From Deltaproteobacteria bacterium (GTDB lineage: Bacteria; Desulfobacterota; Desulfarculia; Adiutricales; Adiutricaceae), in assembly GCA_031279155.1 (NCBI GenBank), contig JAITJB010000090.1, positions 1-31,081 of the forward strand: DNA of 31,081 nt. The letters are read 5' to 3'. Positions within the stretch are counted from its first letter, which is position 1, and each line of letters opens with the position of its first letter. A program made the position numbers and the translations under genes. Below the pieces are notes generated by a model, which did no database searches, had not been told where the DNA came from, and saw only the letters and a list, made by a program, of their open reading frames with translations. This document shows positions 7,404-14,314 of this stretch, one piece after another.

Positions 7404-7778
7404 ATGAAAAGCGTAGTTTCCACTCCCTCAGCCCCGGCGGCCATTGGGCCTTATTCTCAAGCTATTATCTCAGGCGCGATGGTCTACTTATCGGGACAGC
7501 TCCCAATCGATCCCGCAACCGGACAGATGCCCCAAAGCGCTACCGATCAGGCCCGCCAATCTTTGGAAAATATTAGCCGCATCTTAGTTGCCGCTGGTAG
7601 CTCGATGGCCAAGGTAGTTAGAGTAGGGATATTTATGACCGATCTGGCCGATTTTCAGGCCGTCAACGAAATCTACGCTACCTTCTTTGAGGGAGATTAC
7701 CCGGCCCGGAGTACCGTCCAGGTGGCGGCTCTGCCTAGAGGAGCTAAGATAGAAATCGAGGCTGTGGCCGAACTTTGA
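7404..7778 (+). CDS. ridA: RidA family 2-iminobutanoate/2-iminopropanoate deaminase
   Basis: 124 residues, the typical trimeric RidA length. It hydrolyses reactive enamine/imine intermediates released by PLP enzymes. IGPYSQA holds Tyr17. R102 (in PARSTVQV) is the residue that binds the carboxylate, and a Glu lies in the C-terminal strand EIEAVAEL. The start is the ATG at 7404 after GAGGTTACC; an upstream in-frame start would only extend back into uppS. The same GAGGTTACC-ATG initiation sequence precedes the flavodoxin-like gene at 1620. The stop overlaps the TTG start of the ParB-like gene by four bases (TTGA), implying translational coupling. Confidence 0.95.
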   Translation: MKSVVSTPSAPAAIGPYSQAIISGAMVYLSGQLPIDPATGQMPQSATDQARQSLENISRILVAAGSSMAKVVRVGIFMTDLADFQAVNEIYATFFEGDYPARSTVQVAALPRGAKIEIEAVAEL

Positions 7779-8917
7779 GCCAAAATTTTGATAGCCCTCT
7801 TTTAAGCTCCCTGGATCTATCTTTAGAGCCAGGTCCGCTAAAGCCTTGGCTAGAATATGAAGGCGACTGGCGCGGTAATCTTTTCGATCTCCCCCTCTCA
7901 GATCTTAAAGCTCTCCCACTTTCCATAGGCCGATCAAACGAATTAATTGCCGAAAGTATCGAGAGCTTCGGGCTCCTCTATCCGCTTTGGGTGGCAAAGA
8001 GCCACAATAATGAGCCCATAGTCATCTCCGGCGGCCTTAGGCTTTCGGCCTTAAGACTCTTGGGTCATAAAACCGCGCCCTGCCTGGCTCCGCCGGGCCC
8101 AAATTTTCTTACAACAGCTCTCATCTCAAATTTAAGTCGCGGCTTAAATCCCGCCGAGATGGCTGTAATTTGGCTCTGGGCTAAGAAACTAGCCGCTTAC
8201 AATTGCGATAACGATAGCAAGAACAATAGCGAGCTAAATAGCGACCTAAATGGCCAAAGCAAAAGCGCGCTCAATAGCAAGAACAATAGCGAGCTCAATA
8301 GCGGAAAGGATAGCGAAAAACAAGAAGTCCAAAATCTCTTGGGCTTAAAGCCCGGCGACCGCCGCCTAAGTTGGTTAGAGGCGGCAGCCGCCCTTCCTAA
8401 GGAAGCCTTATTGGCCTTAGCTCTAGGTAGGTTAGATCTGGAAAACGCCCCGGAACTAATGGCCTTAAGTAGCCCGGAAAGAGATATAGCCTTAAGCTTA
8501 ATCTTAGGTACCAAAGCTTCCCGCCAAAACAGGCGCCAGTGGCTTGGCTGGTTGGGCGATTTAAAGCGGATTAATAACGCCCCTCTTGATAGTTTTTTAA
8601 CTAAAAATATAGTCTCGGATTTAACTTCAGCCGAAGGCGGAGAGAAGAAAACCCACGACTACCTACAGAAACTAAGATTTCCGTTTGTATCTGAGCTTAG
8701 AGATAGAAGACAAAAATTTATCGATTCCCTAAATCTCCCCAATGGCCTTAAGCTAACCCTAGATAATCAGCTTGAAGATGAAAAATACGATCTCTATATT
8801 TCATTTTCTGACGCAGGCGATCTCAAGCGCTTAGTGGAGGCGGCCTTGGAACTAGCTCAAGGAGATAACCTTAAAGATATCTTAGAATTAAGCCATCCGT
8901 TAGTCCCCCAAGGCTAA
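7775..8917 (+). CDS. ParB/Srx-fold N-terminal domain protein with a repeat insertion
   Basis: 380 residues starting at TTG, overlapping the ridA stop. Residues about 38-125 resemble the ParB N-terminal domain: IVISGGLRLSALRLLG matches the family's G-x-R-R-x-x-A-x-x-LG box, and NLSRGLNPAEMAV resembles the following helix. The classic helix-turn-helix and C-terminal dimerisation regions of chromosome-partition ParB are not recognisable and no parA is adjacent. Residues 147-182 are nine copies of a four-residue repeat. The radical SAM gene starts 18 bases downstream, so the pair probably work together; the role is unknown. Confidence 0.65.
   Translation: MSQNFDSPLLSSLDLSLEPGPLKPWLEYEGDWRGNLFDLPLSDLKALPLSIGRSNELIAESIESFGLLYPLWVAKSHNNEPIVISGGLRLSALRLLGHKTAPCLAPPGPNFLTTALISNLSRGLNPAEMAVIWLWAKKLAAYNCDNDSKNNSELNSDLNGQSKSALNSKNNSELNSGKDSEKQEVQNLLGLKPGDRRLSWLEAAAALPKEALLALALGRLDLENAPELMALSSPERDIALSLILGTKASRQNRRQWLGWLGDLKRINNAPLDSFLTKNIVSDLTSAEGGEKKTHDYLQKLRFPFVSELRDRRQKFIDSLNLPNGLKLTLDNQLEDEKYDLYISFSDAGDLKRLVEAALELAQGDNLKDILELSHPLVPQG
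8213..8320 (+). repeat. 12-bp x 9 in-frame tandem repeat in the ParB-like gene
   Basis: Nine 12-bp units of the form (A/G)ATAGCnnnnnn encode DSKN, NSEL, NSDL, NGQS, KSAL, NSKN, NSEL, NSGK and DSEK. Positions 8214-8235 and 8274-8295 are identical 60 bp apart, showing a recent five-unit duplication. The product is a polar, Asn/Ser-rich linker after the ParB-like domain. Confidence 0.9.
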
Positions 8918-8935
8918 GCCCGAAAGCCCATCAAG

Positions 8936-10006
8936 ATGGATCTCACCAGCCGCTTCTCTCGCCTACTTACCGAAGAAGAATTTATTGATAGCCCTCCTTG
9001 GTCAAAGTGGCCAGCCCAGGTTATAGCCCCCATAAAGCCATCCCAATACGGAGATCTTATGGCCGGCGATCTGGTGGTGACCAAACACCAGGGATCTTTT
9101 TTGCGGCCCTGCCCGGCCACCCCGCGCTACAACTGCTGCGGCTTAAATATCTTCCATTTCGGTCAAGGCTGCGACCTTGGCTGCTCGTACTGCATCCTTT
9201 CGGCCTACTTGGGGACCGAAGCCGTTATCGTCTTTGGGAACATTTCTGACGGCTTAGAAGCCTTAAAAACCCGCCTAGATCAAATGAAGCTGGGCCTCTA
9301 CCAGCCCTTAAGCGGCGCCCCTGAGCCGTCCTACCGCTTCTGCACCGGTGAATTTACCGATAGCCTCTTACTAGATAGTCAAACTAAGCTATCAGAAAAA
9401 CTCATCGCCATTTTTAGAGATCGCCCGCCCTTTATCTTAGAGCTTAAAACTAAGACGGCAGAGGTCGATCACCTGCTCAATCTCGACCACGGCGGACGCG
9501 TGGTCATATCCTTTTCCGTAAATTCTTTATTTATCTCTCAAAATTTTGAACCCAAAGCCGCGCCCATTATCGACCGCCTAAAGGCCGCCGAAAAAGCCTC
9601 TAAATACGGCTACAAAATTGGTCTCCATTTTGACCCCATAGTTTTCTATCCGGGTTGGGAGCGAGGCTACGAAGACATCATCAGCCAAATGGCCCAGATC
9701 TTAGATTCCAAAGCTATAGCCTTTATTTCCCTAGGTTGCTTTCGCTATCTACCGGCCCTTAAGCCGGTCATGCTCAAAACTCGCCCGAGCCCGCTATTTA
9801 ACGCCGAATTTATCAGAGGCGGCGACGGGAAGATGCGCTACCCAAGGCCCATTAGAAGACTAATGTACAGGCGAGTATTAGAATTTTTAAAGCCTCTAAT
9901 TCACCCTACCACCAAGGTCTACCTGTGTATGGAGAGCGGGAGAATCTGGCAGGAAGTTTTCGGCTTTGACCCGGGCACTAGCGGCTTAACCTCGATGTTT
10001 AAGTAG
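8936..10006 (+). CDS. radical SAM protein, spore photoproduct lyase (SplB)-like
   Basis: 356 residues. The radical SAM cluster motif is C79-x3-C83-x2-C86 (GCDLGCSYC), preceded by a Cys-rich stretch (C59, C67, C68) that may matter for another cluster. RFCTGEFTDSLLLD (135-148) and LCMESGRIW near the C-terminus match the SplB-like family widespread in non-sporeforming anaerobes. SplB repairs thymine spore photoproduct. Here the catalytic H-donor Cys is not obvious at the expected place, so a different DNA- or nucleotide-directed reaction is possible. It is in operon with the ParB-like gene and converges with cobB nine bases away. Confidence 0.75.
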   Translation: MDLTSRFSRLLTEEEFIDSPPWSKWPAQVIAPIKPSQYGDLMAGDLVVTKHQGSFLRPCPATPRYNCCGLNIFHFGQGCDLGCSYCILSAYLGTEAVIVFGNISDGLEALKTRLDQMKLGLYQPLSGAPEPSYRFCTGEFTDSLLLDSQTKLSEKLIAIFRDRPPFILELKTKTAEVDHLLNLDHGGRVVISFSVNSLFISQNFEPKAAPIIDRLKAAEKASKYGYKIGLHFDPIVFYPGWERGYEDIISQMAQILDSKAIAFISLGCFRYLPALKPVMLKTRPSPLFNAEFIRGGDGKMRYPRPIRRLMYRRVLEFLKPLIHPTTKVYLCMESGRIWQEVFGFDPGTSGLTSMFK

Positions 10007-10014
10007 TAAGCTTA

Positions 10015-10695
10015 TTATTTTATTAAGAGGGTACCCACCCAATGCGGGACGACTTCGGTAGCCGGGCCGTAAAACCCCTGGTCAAAACAATTGGCGTTTA
10101 GCGAGGGCTCAAGATTTAATTCAATGGTCTTAGCGCCATTTTGCTTGGCCCTGGTGACTAGACCGGCAGCCGGATAAACGGCCCCGGAGGTCCCGATGGA
10201 GACGAAAAGCTTACAGTTTTTAATAGCCCTAAAAATATCAGGCATGTGGTAAGGCTGCTCCCCAAACCAAACCACGTCAGGCCTTAACGTTCCACCGCAA
10301 TTTGGGCATCTATCTTTTTCTGATAGATCAACCGCCCAATCAAAATTATGACGGCAAGCTAAGCACAGGGCCGCGTTGAGCCGCCCGTGCATGTGGATAA
10401 TATTTTGGCTGCCAGCTTTCTCGTGGAGATCGTCGACATTTTGGGTGACCAAAAAGATCTCCTGACCAGATTTCTCAAGCTCAGCTAAAGCCAAGTGGGC
10501 GGCATTGGGTAATACGCTTAAAAGCTGTTTTCGCCTTTCATCGTAAAACTTATAGACCTTAGTGGGATCCCGCTTAAAAGCCCCAAAGGTAGCTACTTCC
10601 TCGATACTATACGAGGCCCAGAGCCCATCGCTATCGCGAAAAGTTTCTATGCCGCTTTCCTTACTGATGCCGGCCCCGGTTAAAATAAAGATCAT
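10015..10695 (-). CDS. cobB: Sir2 family NAD-dependent protein deacylase CobB
   Basis: 226 residues. It removes acyl groups from lysines using NAD. GAGISKESGIETFRD (7-21) is the NAD-binding loop, QNVDDLHEKAG begins at 86, the catalytic His is H103 (HMHGRL), and C111, C114, C130, C133 bind zinc. The FYDERR sequence places Tyr51 and Arg54 as the Tyr-x-x-Arg pair known from class III sirtuins, which predicts activity on succinyl/malonyl-lysine as well as acetyl-lysine. The ATG follows AAAGGAG. It is transcribed convergently to the radical SAM gene. Confidence 0.95.
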   Translation of the reverse strand: MIFILTGAGISKESGIETFRDSDGLWASYSIEEVATFGAFKRDPTKVYKFYDERRKQLLSVLPNAAHLALAELEKSGQEIFLVTQNVDDLHEKAGSQNIIHMHGRLNAALCLACRHNFDWAVDLSEKDRCPNCGGTLRPDVVWFGEQPYHMPDIFRAIKNCKLFVSIGTSGAVYPAAGLVTRAKQNGAKTIELNLEPSLNANCFDQGFYGPATEVVPHWVGTLLIK

Positions 10696-10758
10696 CGCTC
10701 TCTCCTTTATAAAAAAAATTCTAGGCTTTATTGGTTATTATCATCTTCTCCTGGCCCC

Positions 10759-10885
10759 TTGACAAGCCTTGTCAAGGCTTGTAAATGGTTGTCAAGCCTT
10801 GTCAAGCCCTGACCCCTGTCAAGGCTTGTAAATGGTTGTCAAGCCTTGACAGGGGCTGTAAACCCTTATCAACCCTTGTCAAGCC
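10759..10885. repeat. degenerate 10-bp repeat array with a 16-bp inverted repeat
   Basis: The gap between cobB (-) and the NuoE-like gene (+) is built from about a dozen 10-bp units around TTGTCAAGCC. A 32-bp block occurs twice unchanged (10770-10801 and 10817-10848). CCCCTGTCAAGGCTTG (10813-10828) and CAAGCCTTGACAGGGG (10840-10855) form a perfect 16-bp hairpin with an 11-base loop. The 10-bp period is close to the DNA helical turn. Confidence 0.85.
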
Positions 10886-10983
10886 CAACCCCCACCCCAA
10901 CCCCAAACTAAACCCCCGCCTTACCTACTGCCAAACTTTCCTCTTGGTTTTCTAGCCAGCCATCAAACTGTCAAAAAAATAAA

Positions 10984-11012
10984 TTGCCAAATGAGGCCGT
11001 ATATGTTATATT
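10984..11012 (+). promoter_or_regulatory. candidate promoter of the CODH operon, TTGCCA-N17-TATATT
   Basis: TTGCCA (10984-10989) and TATATT (11007-11012) are spaced by 17 bp in an AT-rich stretch. This is about 70 bases before the NuoE-like ATG and directly downstream of the 10-bp repeat array, which could act as an upstream regulatory region. Confidence 0.55.
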
Positions 11013-11081
11013 TTTGACAAATCTTCATTTTTTCCCCGAGCTATTATTTCGGGACATTAGAGACAAACCCGGCGGCTACAC

Positions 11082-11543
11082 ATGCTCGTAAACACGCCCG
11101 ATTTTGACAAATTGGCCTTAGGCGAGATCTTAGACCCCATAGAAAGCCAGCCAGCCAACTTACTGCCCATGCTTCAGGCCATCGAGGGCCGCTATAGGTA
11201 CTTACCCAAAGAAGCTATGGTTGAGGTGGCTCTTCGTCTTAAGATCCCCAAATCCAGGGTCTTTGCCGTAGCCAACTTCTACAAGGCCTTATCTTTAACC
11301 CCTAAGGGCGAGAGGATTTTTACGGTCTGTCAGGGTACAGCCTGCCACCTAAGGGGAGCTCCGAGCCTGATTGCCTCTTTGGAAAAGGCCCTAGGTATAA
11401 GCTTAGGGCAGTGCTCAAAAGACGGACGAAACGGCTTGGAGTCGGTCAACTGCTTAGGGGCCTGCGCCATGGCCCCGGTGGTCACTGTCGATGGCGAAGT
11501 CCATGGAGCTATGACGGCCAAAAAAGTTTCTGAGCTAATCTGA
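11082..11543 (+). CDS. NuoE/HydC/HndA-like thioredoxin-fold 2Fe-2S subunit
   Basis: 153 residues, the typical size of the 24-kDa NADH dehydrogenase subunit homologue found in soluble NAD-linked hydrogenases and formate dehydrogenases. The 2Fe-2S ligands are C83 and C88 (CQGTACHLRG) plus C124 and C128 (CLGACAMAPV). The N-terminal helical part (LPMLQAIEGRYRYLPKEAM) is also conserved. It relays or tunes electrons at the flavin subunit encoded next. The ATG lacks a strong ribosome-binding site. First gene of a five-gene set ending with cooS and cooF; the 160-base gap to the NuoF-like gene is a repeat array. Confidence 0.92.
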   Translation: MLVNTPDFDKLALGEILDPIESQPANLLPMLQAIEGRYRYLPKEAMVEVALRLKIPKSRVFAVANFYKALSLTPKGERIFTVCQGTACHLRGAPSLIASLEKALGISLGQCSKDGRNGLESVNCLGACAMAPVVTVDGEVHGAMTAKKVSELI

Positions 11544-11658
11544 GCTGTTCTGATCTGATCTGAGATTTTCAGTTCTGAGATTTTCAGTTCTGAACTTTTC
11601 TGCTCAGTTCCAAGCTGAGCTGAACTGAGCTTAACTGAACCGAACTGATCCGATTTGA
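11530..11658 (+). repeat. degenerate 5-bp (NCTGA) repeat between the NuoE- and NuoF-like genes
   Basis: Almost the whole gap is built from pentanucleotides of the form NCTGA, for example GCTGA, ACTGA, TCTGA and ACCGA in 11612-11656. TCTGAGATTTTCAGT is duplicated exactly in tandem at 11559-11573 and 11574-11588, with a partial third copy. The array begins inside the last codons of the NuoE-like gene. Confidence 0.85.
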
Positions 11659-11704
11659 CAGATTCGCTCTGGCCAGCCCTTACCCCCAAACCTAGGGCAC
11701 GGAT

Positions 11705-13549
11705 ATGCGATTTTCTACACCTCAAGATTTTAATCAATATATTTCGTCCCTGCCCCCTTCGGCGGCTCGCCGCCTGTGGGTTTGCGGCGGCCCAGGCTGC
11801 TTAGCCCAAGGCGCGGAAAAGCTCCTCTTAGCTTTACGAAATGAAGCTAGTAAAACTAATAAAGACGTTAGCTGTCAATTATTGGCCGTACCCACCGGTT
11901 GCTTAGGCCTCTGCGAACGAGGCCCGATGGTCGCCTGCCAGCCAGAAGGCTACGTCTATGAGAAAGTTAAAATCGAAGACGCCCAAGAGATAGTCGTAGA
12001 GACTCTCATATCTGGTCGCCCGGTAAGTAGACTGTGCCAAGACCCAAAGGACCCTACGGCCTCAAATCACCCCTTTTACCTCCCCCAAAAGCGCCTGATA
12101 ATGCGGCGCTTTGGCCGCATTAACCCCGATAGCTTTGAAGACTACCTAAGAACCTCTGGCTACGAGGCTTTACTATCGGCCCTATCCATCGGTCCATTAG
12201 AGGTTTTTAGTAGAGTCGAAAATAGCGGTTTGCGAGGCCGGGGCGGCGGCGGCTTTCCCGCTGGCCGTAAATGGAGAGCTTGTAAAGACGCCATAGGCGC
12301 CCCCAAATACGTCTTAGCTAACGGCGATGAGGGCGATCCTGGGGCCTTCATGAACCGCAGCCTCATGGAAGGCGATCCATTTTCGATTATCGAGGGCATG
12401 ACCTTGGGCGCCTACGCCGTCGGGGCTTCCATGGGGTACATCTACGTCCGCCATGAGTACCCTCTTTCAGTTGAGCGCTTAAAACTGGCCATAAAAACAG
12501 CTGAAAATTTTGGCCTCCTAGGCGATGACATTTTAGGTACGGGCTTTAATTTTAATCTTTCCGTCATAGAAGGCGGCGGGGCCTTTGTCTGCGGGGAATC
12601 CACGGCCCTAATGGCTTCGATCGAAGGCCGCGAGGGGCAGCCTAGAGTAAAGTATGTCCGCTCAGTTGAGCGAGGCCTTTGGGAAAAACCCACCTTACTA
12701 CAAAATGTCGAGAGCTGGGCCAATATCCCCTTGATCGTCCAACACGGAAGCGAATGGTTTAAACAGATAGGCGCCCCCAATAACCCGGGTACAAAAATTT
12801 TCTCCTTAGTCGGTCAAGTCAAGCGCTCGGGCTTAGCTGAGATGCCTTTGGGATCTATCATCAGAACTCTAGTTGAAGATGTGGGCGGCGGCCCTCAAAA
12901 GGGACGCACCCTTAAGGCCGTCCAAACCGGCGGCCCCTCAGGCGGCTGCTTGCCAACTAGCGCGCTCGATCTACCTTTAGACTTCGATAGCCTCCCTGAG
13001 GCCGGAACCATCATGGGATCCGGCGGGCTGATAGTTATGGATAATCTCAGCTGCATGGTCGATGTGGCCCGCTATTTTACGCTCTTTTTAAAAAACGAGA
13101 GCTGCGGCAAATGTCTACCCTGCCGCGAGGGCTTAGAAGTTGCTTTTAACATCTTAGACGATCTGTGCTGCGGCCGGGGGCAAACTGGCCATAGCGATCT
13201 CTTAGTTAATTTAGCCCAAGGCATCCAAGATAGCGCCCTGTGCGGCTTAGGTCAGAGCGCGGCTAATCCGGTTTTATCGACTATCAGGTATTTTCGCGAG
13301 GAATACCTCGAGCACGAAGAGGGCTTCTGCCGAGCTGGCCGCTGCCAAGGGCTCTTTTTGGTAAAAATCGATAGAGACAAATGTAATGGCTGCGGGGCCT
13401 GTCAGCCGGTCTGCCCGGCCGGGGCCATAACCGGCCGCGAGCGAGAGCCTAGGACGGTAAAAGTAGAAAAATGCCTAGGCTGCGGGGCCTGCCTTACGGC
13501 CTGCCGGTTTAGGGCGGCCAGCACCGAAAGGAAGGTGGCCGGTGTCTGA
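11705..13549 (+). CDS. NuoF/HydB/HndC-like flavoprotein subunit, NAD(P)-binding
   Basis: 614 residues; the NAD(H)-reactive subunit. In order: an N-terminal 2Fe-2S thioredoxin-like domain (C27, C32, C66, C70); the NADH/FMN domain with GLRGRGGGGFPAGRKW (175-190) and NGDEGDPGAF; an SLBB domain; the 4Fe-4S site C467, C470, C473 with C513 (ALCGLGQ); and two C-terminal ferredoxin clusters (C560/563/566/570 and C590/593/596/600). This full set is the one seen in electron-bifurcating HydB/HndC proteins rather than respiratory NuoF. The ATG at 11705 follows the repeat gap, with no strong ribosome-binding site. The stop overlaps the next start by eight bases. Confidence 0.93.
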   Translation: MRFSTPQDFNQYISSLPPSAARRLWVCGGPGCLAQGAEKLLLALRNEASKTNKDVSCQLLAVPTGCLGLCERGPMVACQPEGYVYEKVKIEDAQEIVVETLISGRPVSRLCQDPKDPTASNHPFYLPQKRLIMRRFGRINPDSFEDYLRTSGYEALLSALSIGPLEVFSRVENSGLRGRGGGGFPAGRKWRACKDAIGAPKYVLANGDEGDPGAFMNRSLMEGDPFSIIEGMTLGAYAVGASMGYIYVRHEYPLSVERLKLAIKTAENFGLLGDDILGTGFNFNLSVIEGGGAFVCGESTALMASIEGREGQPRVKYVRSVERGLWEKPTLLQNVESWANIPLIVQHGSEWFKQIGAPNNPGTKIFSLVGQVKRSGLAEMPLGSIIRTLVEDVGGGPQKGRTLKAVQTGGPSGGCLPTSALDLPLDFDSLPEAGTIMGSGGLIVMDNLSCMVDVARYFTLFLKNESCGKCLPCREGLEVAFNILDDLCCGRGQTGHSDLLVNLAQGIQDSALCGLGQSAANPVLSTIRYFREEYLEHEEGFCRAGRCQGLFLVKIDRDKCNGCGACQPVCPAGAITGREREPRTVKVEKCLGCGACLTACRFRAASTERKVAGV

Positions 13550-14312
13550 GCCAAAAATTAAGACGCCCTTACCGGAAACTATTTCGGGAAATATATCTGG
13601 CCTCATAGATGGATCGCAAGTTTCGGCAAACGTCGGCGACATCTTACTTAACGTTGCGCGTGAGCACGGCTTTCGCATCCCCACTCTGTGCTATCACCCG
13701 GGGCTCACTAGCGACGGCAATTGCCGGCTCTGCTTAGTAGAGGTAAACGACCGCCTAGTTTCTTCCTGCCTTTACCCCTTACGAACCCCGGGCTTTGAAG
13801 TTAAAACTAATAGCCCCCGCCTTAAGCGTTCTAGAGAGCTTGTTATCACTTTAATGCTCAGCCGGGCCCCAAAATCTAAGGTGGTCTTATCTCTGGCCGA
13901 AGAATTTAACTTAAAACCCGATCCCCGTCTAGCTAGGACCAAAGAAGACCAATGCCTGCGTTGCGGCCTGTGCGTCAGGGCCTGCCAGGCCGGAGGGGCT
14001 GAGGCCATAAGCTTAGTGGGCCGGGGAAGCGAGCGAAAAGTTTGCGGGCCCTTTTTTGAGCCGCCCATTGACTGCGTCGGCTGCCTGGCCTGCGCCAAGG
14101 TCTGCCCGACATCCGTTATAGATTTTATCGAACAAAGAGATTACCGGGCCATTTGGGAGAGGCATTTCCCATTGGTCAGCTGCCCTATTTGCTCAAGACC
14201 CTTTGCAACCCAAGAAGAACTGGCCAGGCCAAACGCCGATCAAATTTGCCCAAGTTGCCGGCGAAGGGCTATGGCTCAGGCTCTTTACGACGTAGATTAT
14301 CTAAGGAGATAA
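13542..14312 (+). CDS. NuoG/HndD N-terminal-like Fe-S subunit, no catalytic domain
   Basis: 256 residues, GTG start after AAAGGAAGG, overlapping the NuoF-like gene. The N-terminal 2Fe-2S domain uses C50, C61, C64 and C76. Two 4Fe-4S sets follow (C138/141/144/148; C178/181/184/188). The His-Cys3 cluster that normally lies between them in NuoG/HydA is absent: residues 100-125 contain no Cys or His. There is no H-cluster or molybdopterin domain. The end carries CPIC (214-217) and CPSC (236-239), a four-Cys zinc-ribbon-like element similar in style to HycF-type ferredoxins. Likely the wire between the flavin subunit and CooS/CooF. Confidence 0.88.
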   Translation: MSEPKIKTPLPETISGNISGLIDGSQVSANVGDILLNVAREHGFRIPTLCYHPGLTSDGNCRLCLVEVNDRLVSSCLYPLRTPGFEVKTNSPRLKRSRELVITLMLSRAPKSKVVLSLAEEFNLKPDPRLARTKEDQCLRCGLCVRACQAGGAEAISLVGRGSERKVCGPFFEPPIDCVGCLACAKVCPTSVIDFIEQRDYRAIWERHFPLVSCPICSRPFATQEELARPNADQICPSCRRRAMAQALYDVDYLRR

Positions 14313-14314
14313 TG

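Noticed and set aside
8197..8514. 105-residue minus-strand Leu/Ser-rich frame resembling a membrane protein
   Set aside because: It is the antisense reading of the 12-bp repeat in the ParB-like gene.
7775..8917. Chromosome or plasmid partition ParB
   Set aside because: No parA, no recognisable helix-turn-helix or parS-like site nearby, and the operon partners are ridA and a radical SAM gene.
10759..10885. Iteron-type origin of replication
   Set aside because: The regular units recall iterons, but no dnaA, rep or DnaA-box cluster is seen and other gaps show similar arrays with different units.
11330..11737. 135-residue minus-strand open frame
   Set aside because: It is antisense to the NuoE-like gene and its low-complexity part is the pentanucleotide array read in another frame.
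13542..14312. [FeFe]-hydrogenase or formate dehydrogenase catalytic subunit
   Set aside because: No H-cluster motifs or molybdopterin domain; the frame ends after the Fe-S and ribbon regions, and cooS follows with its own ribosome-binding site.
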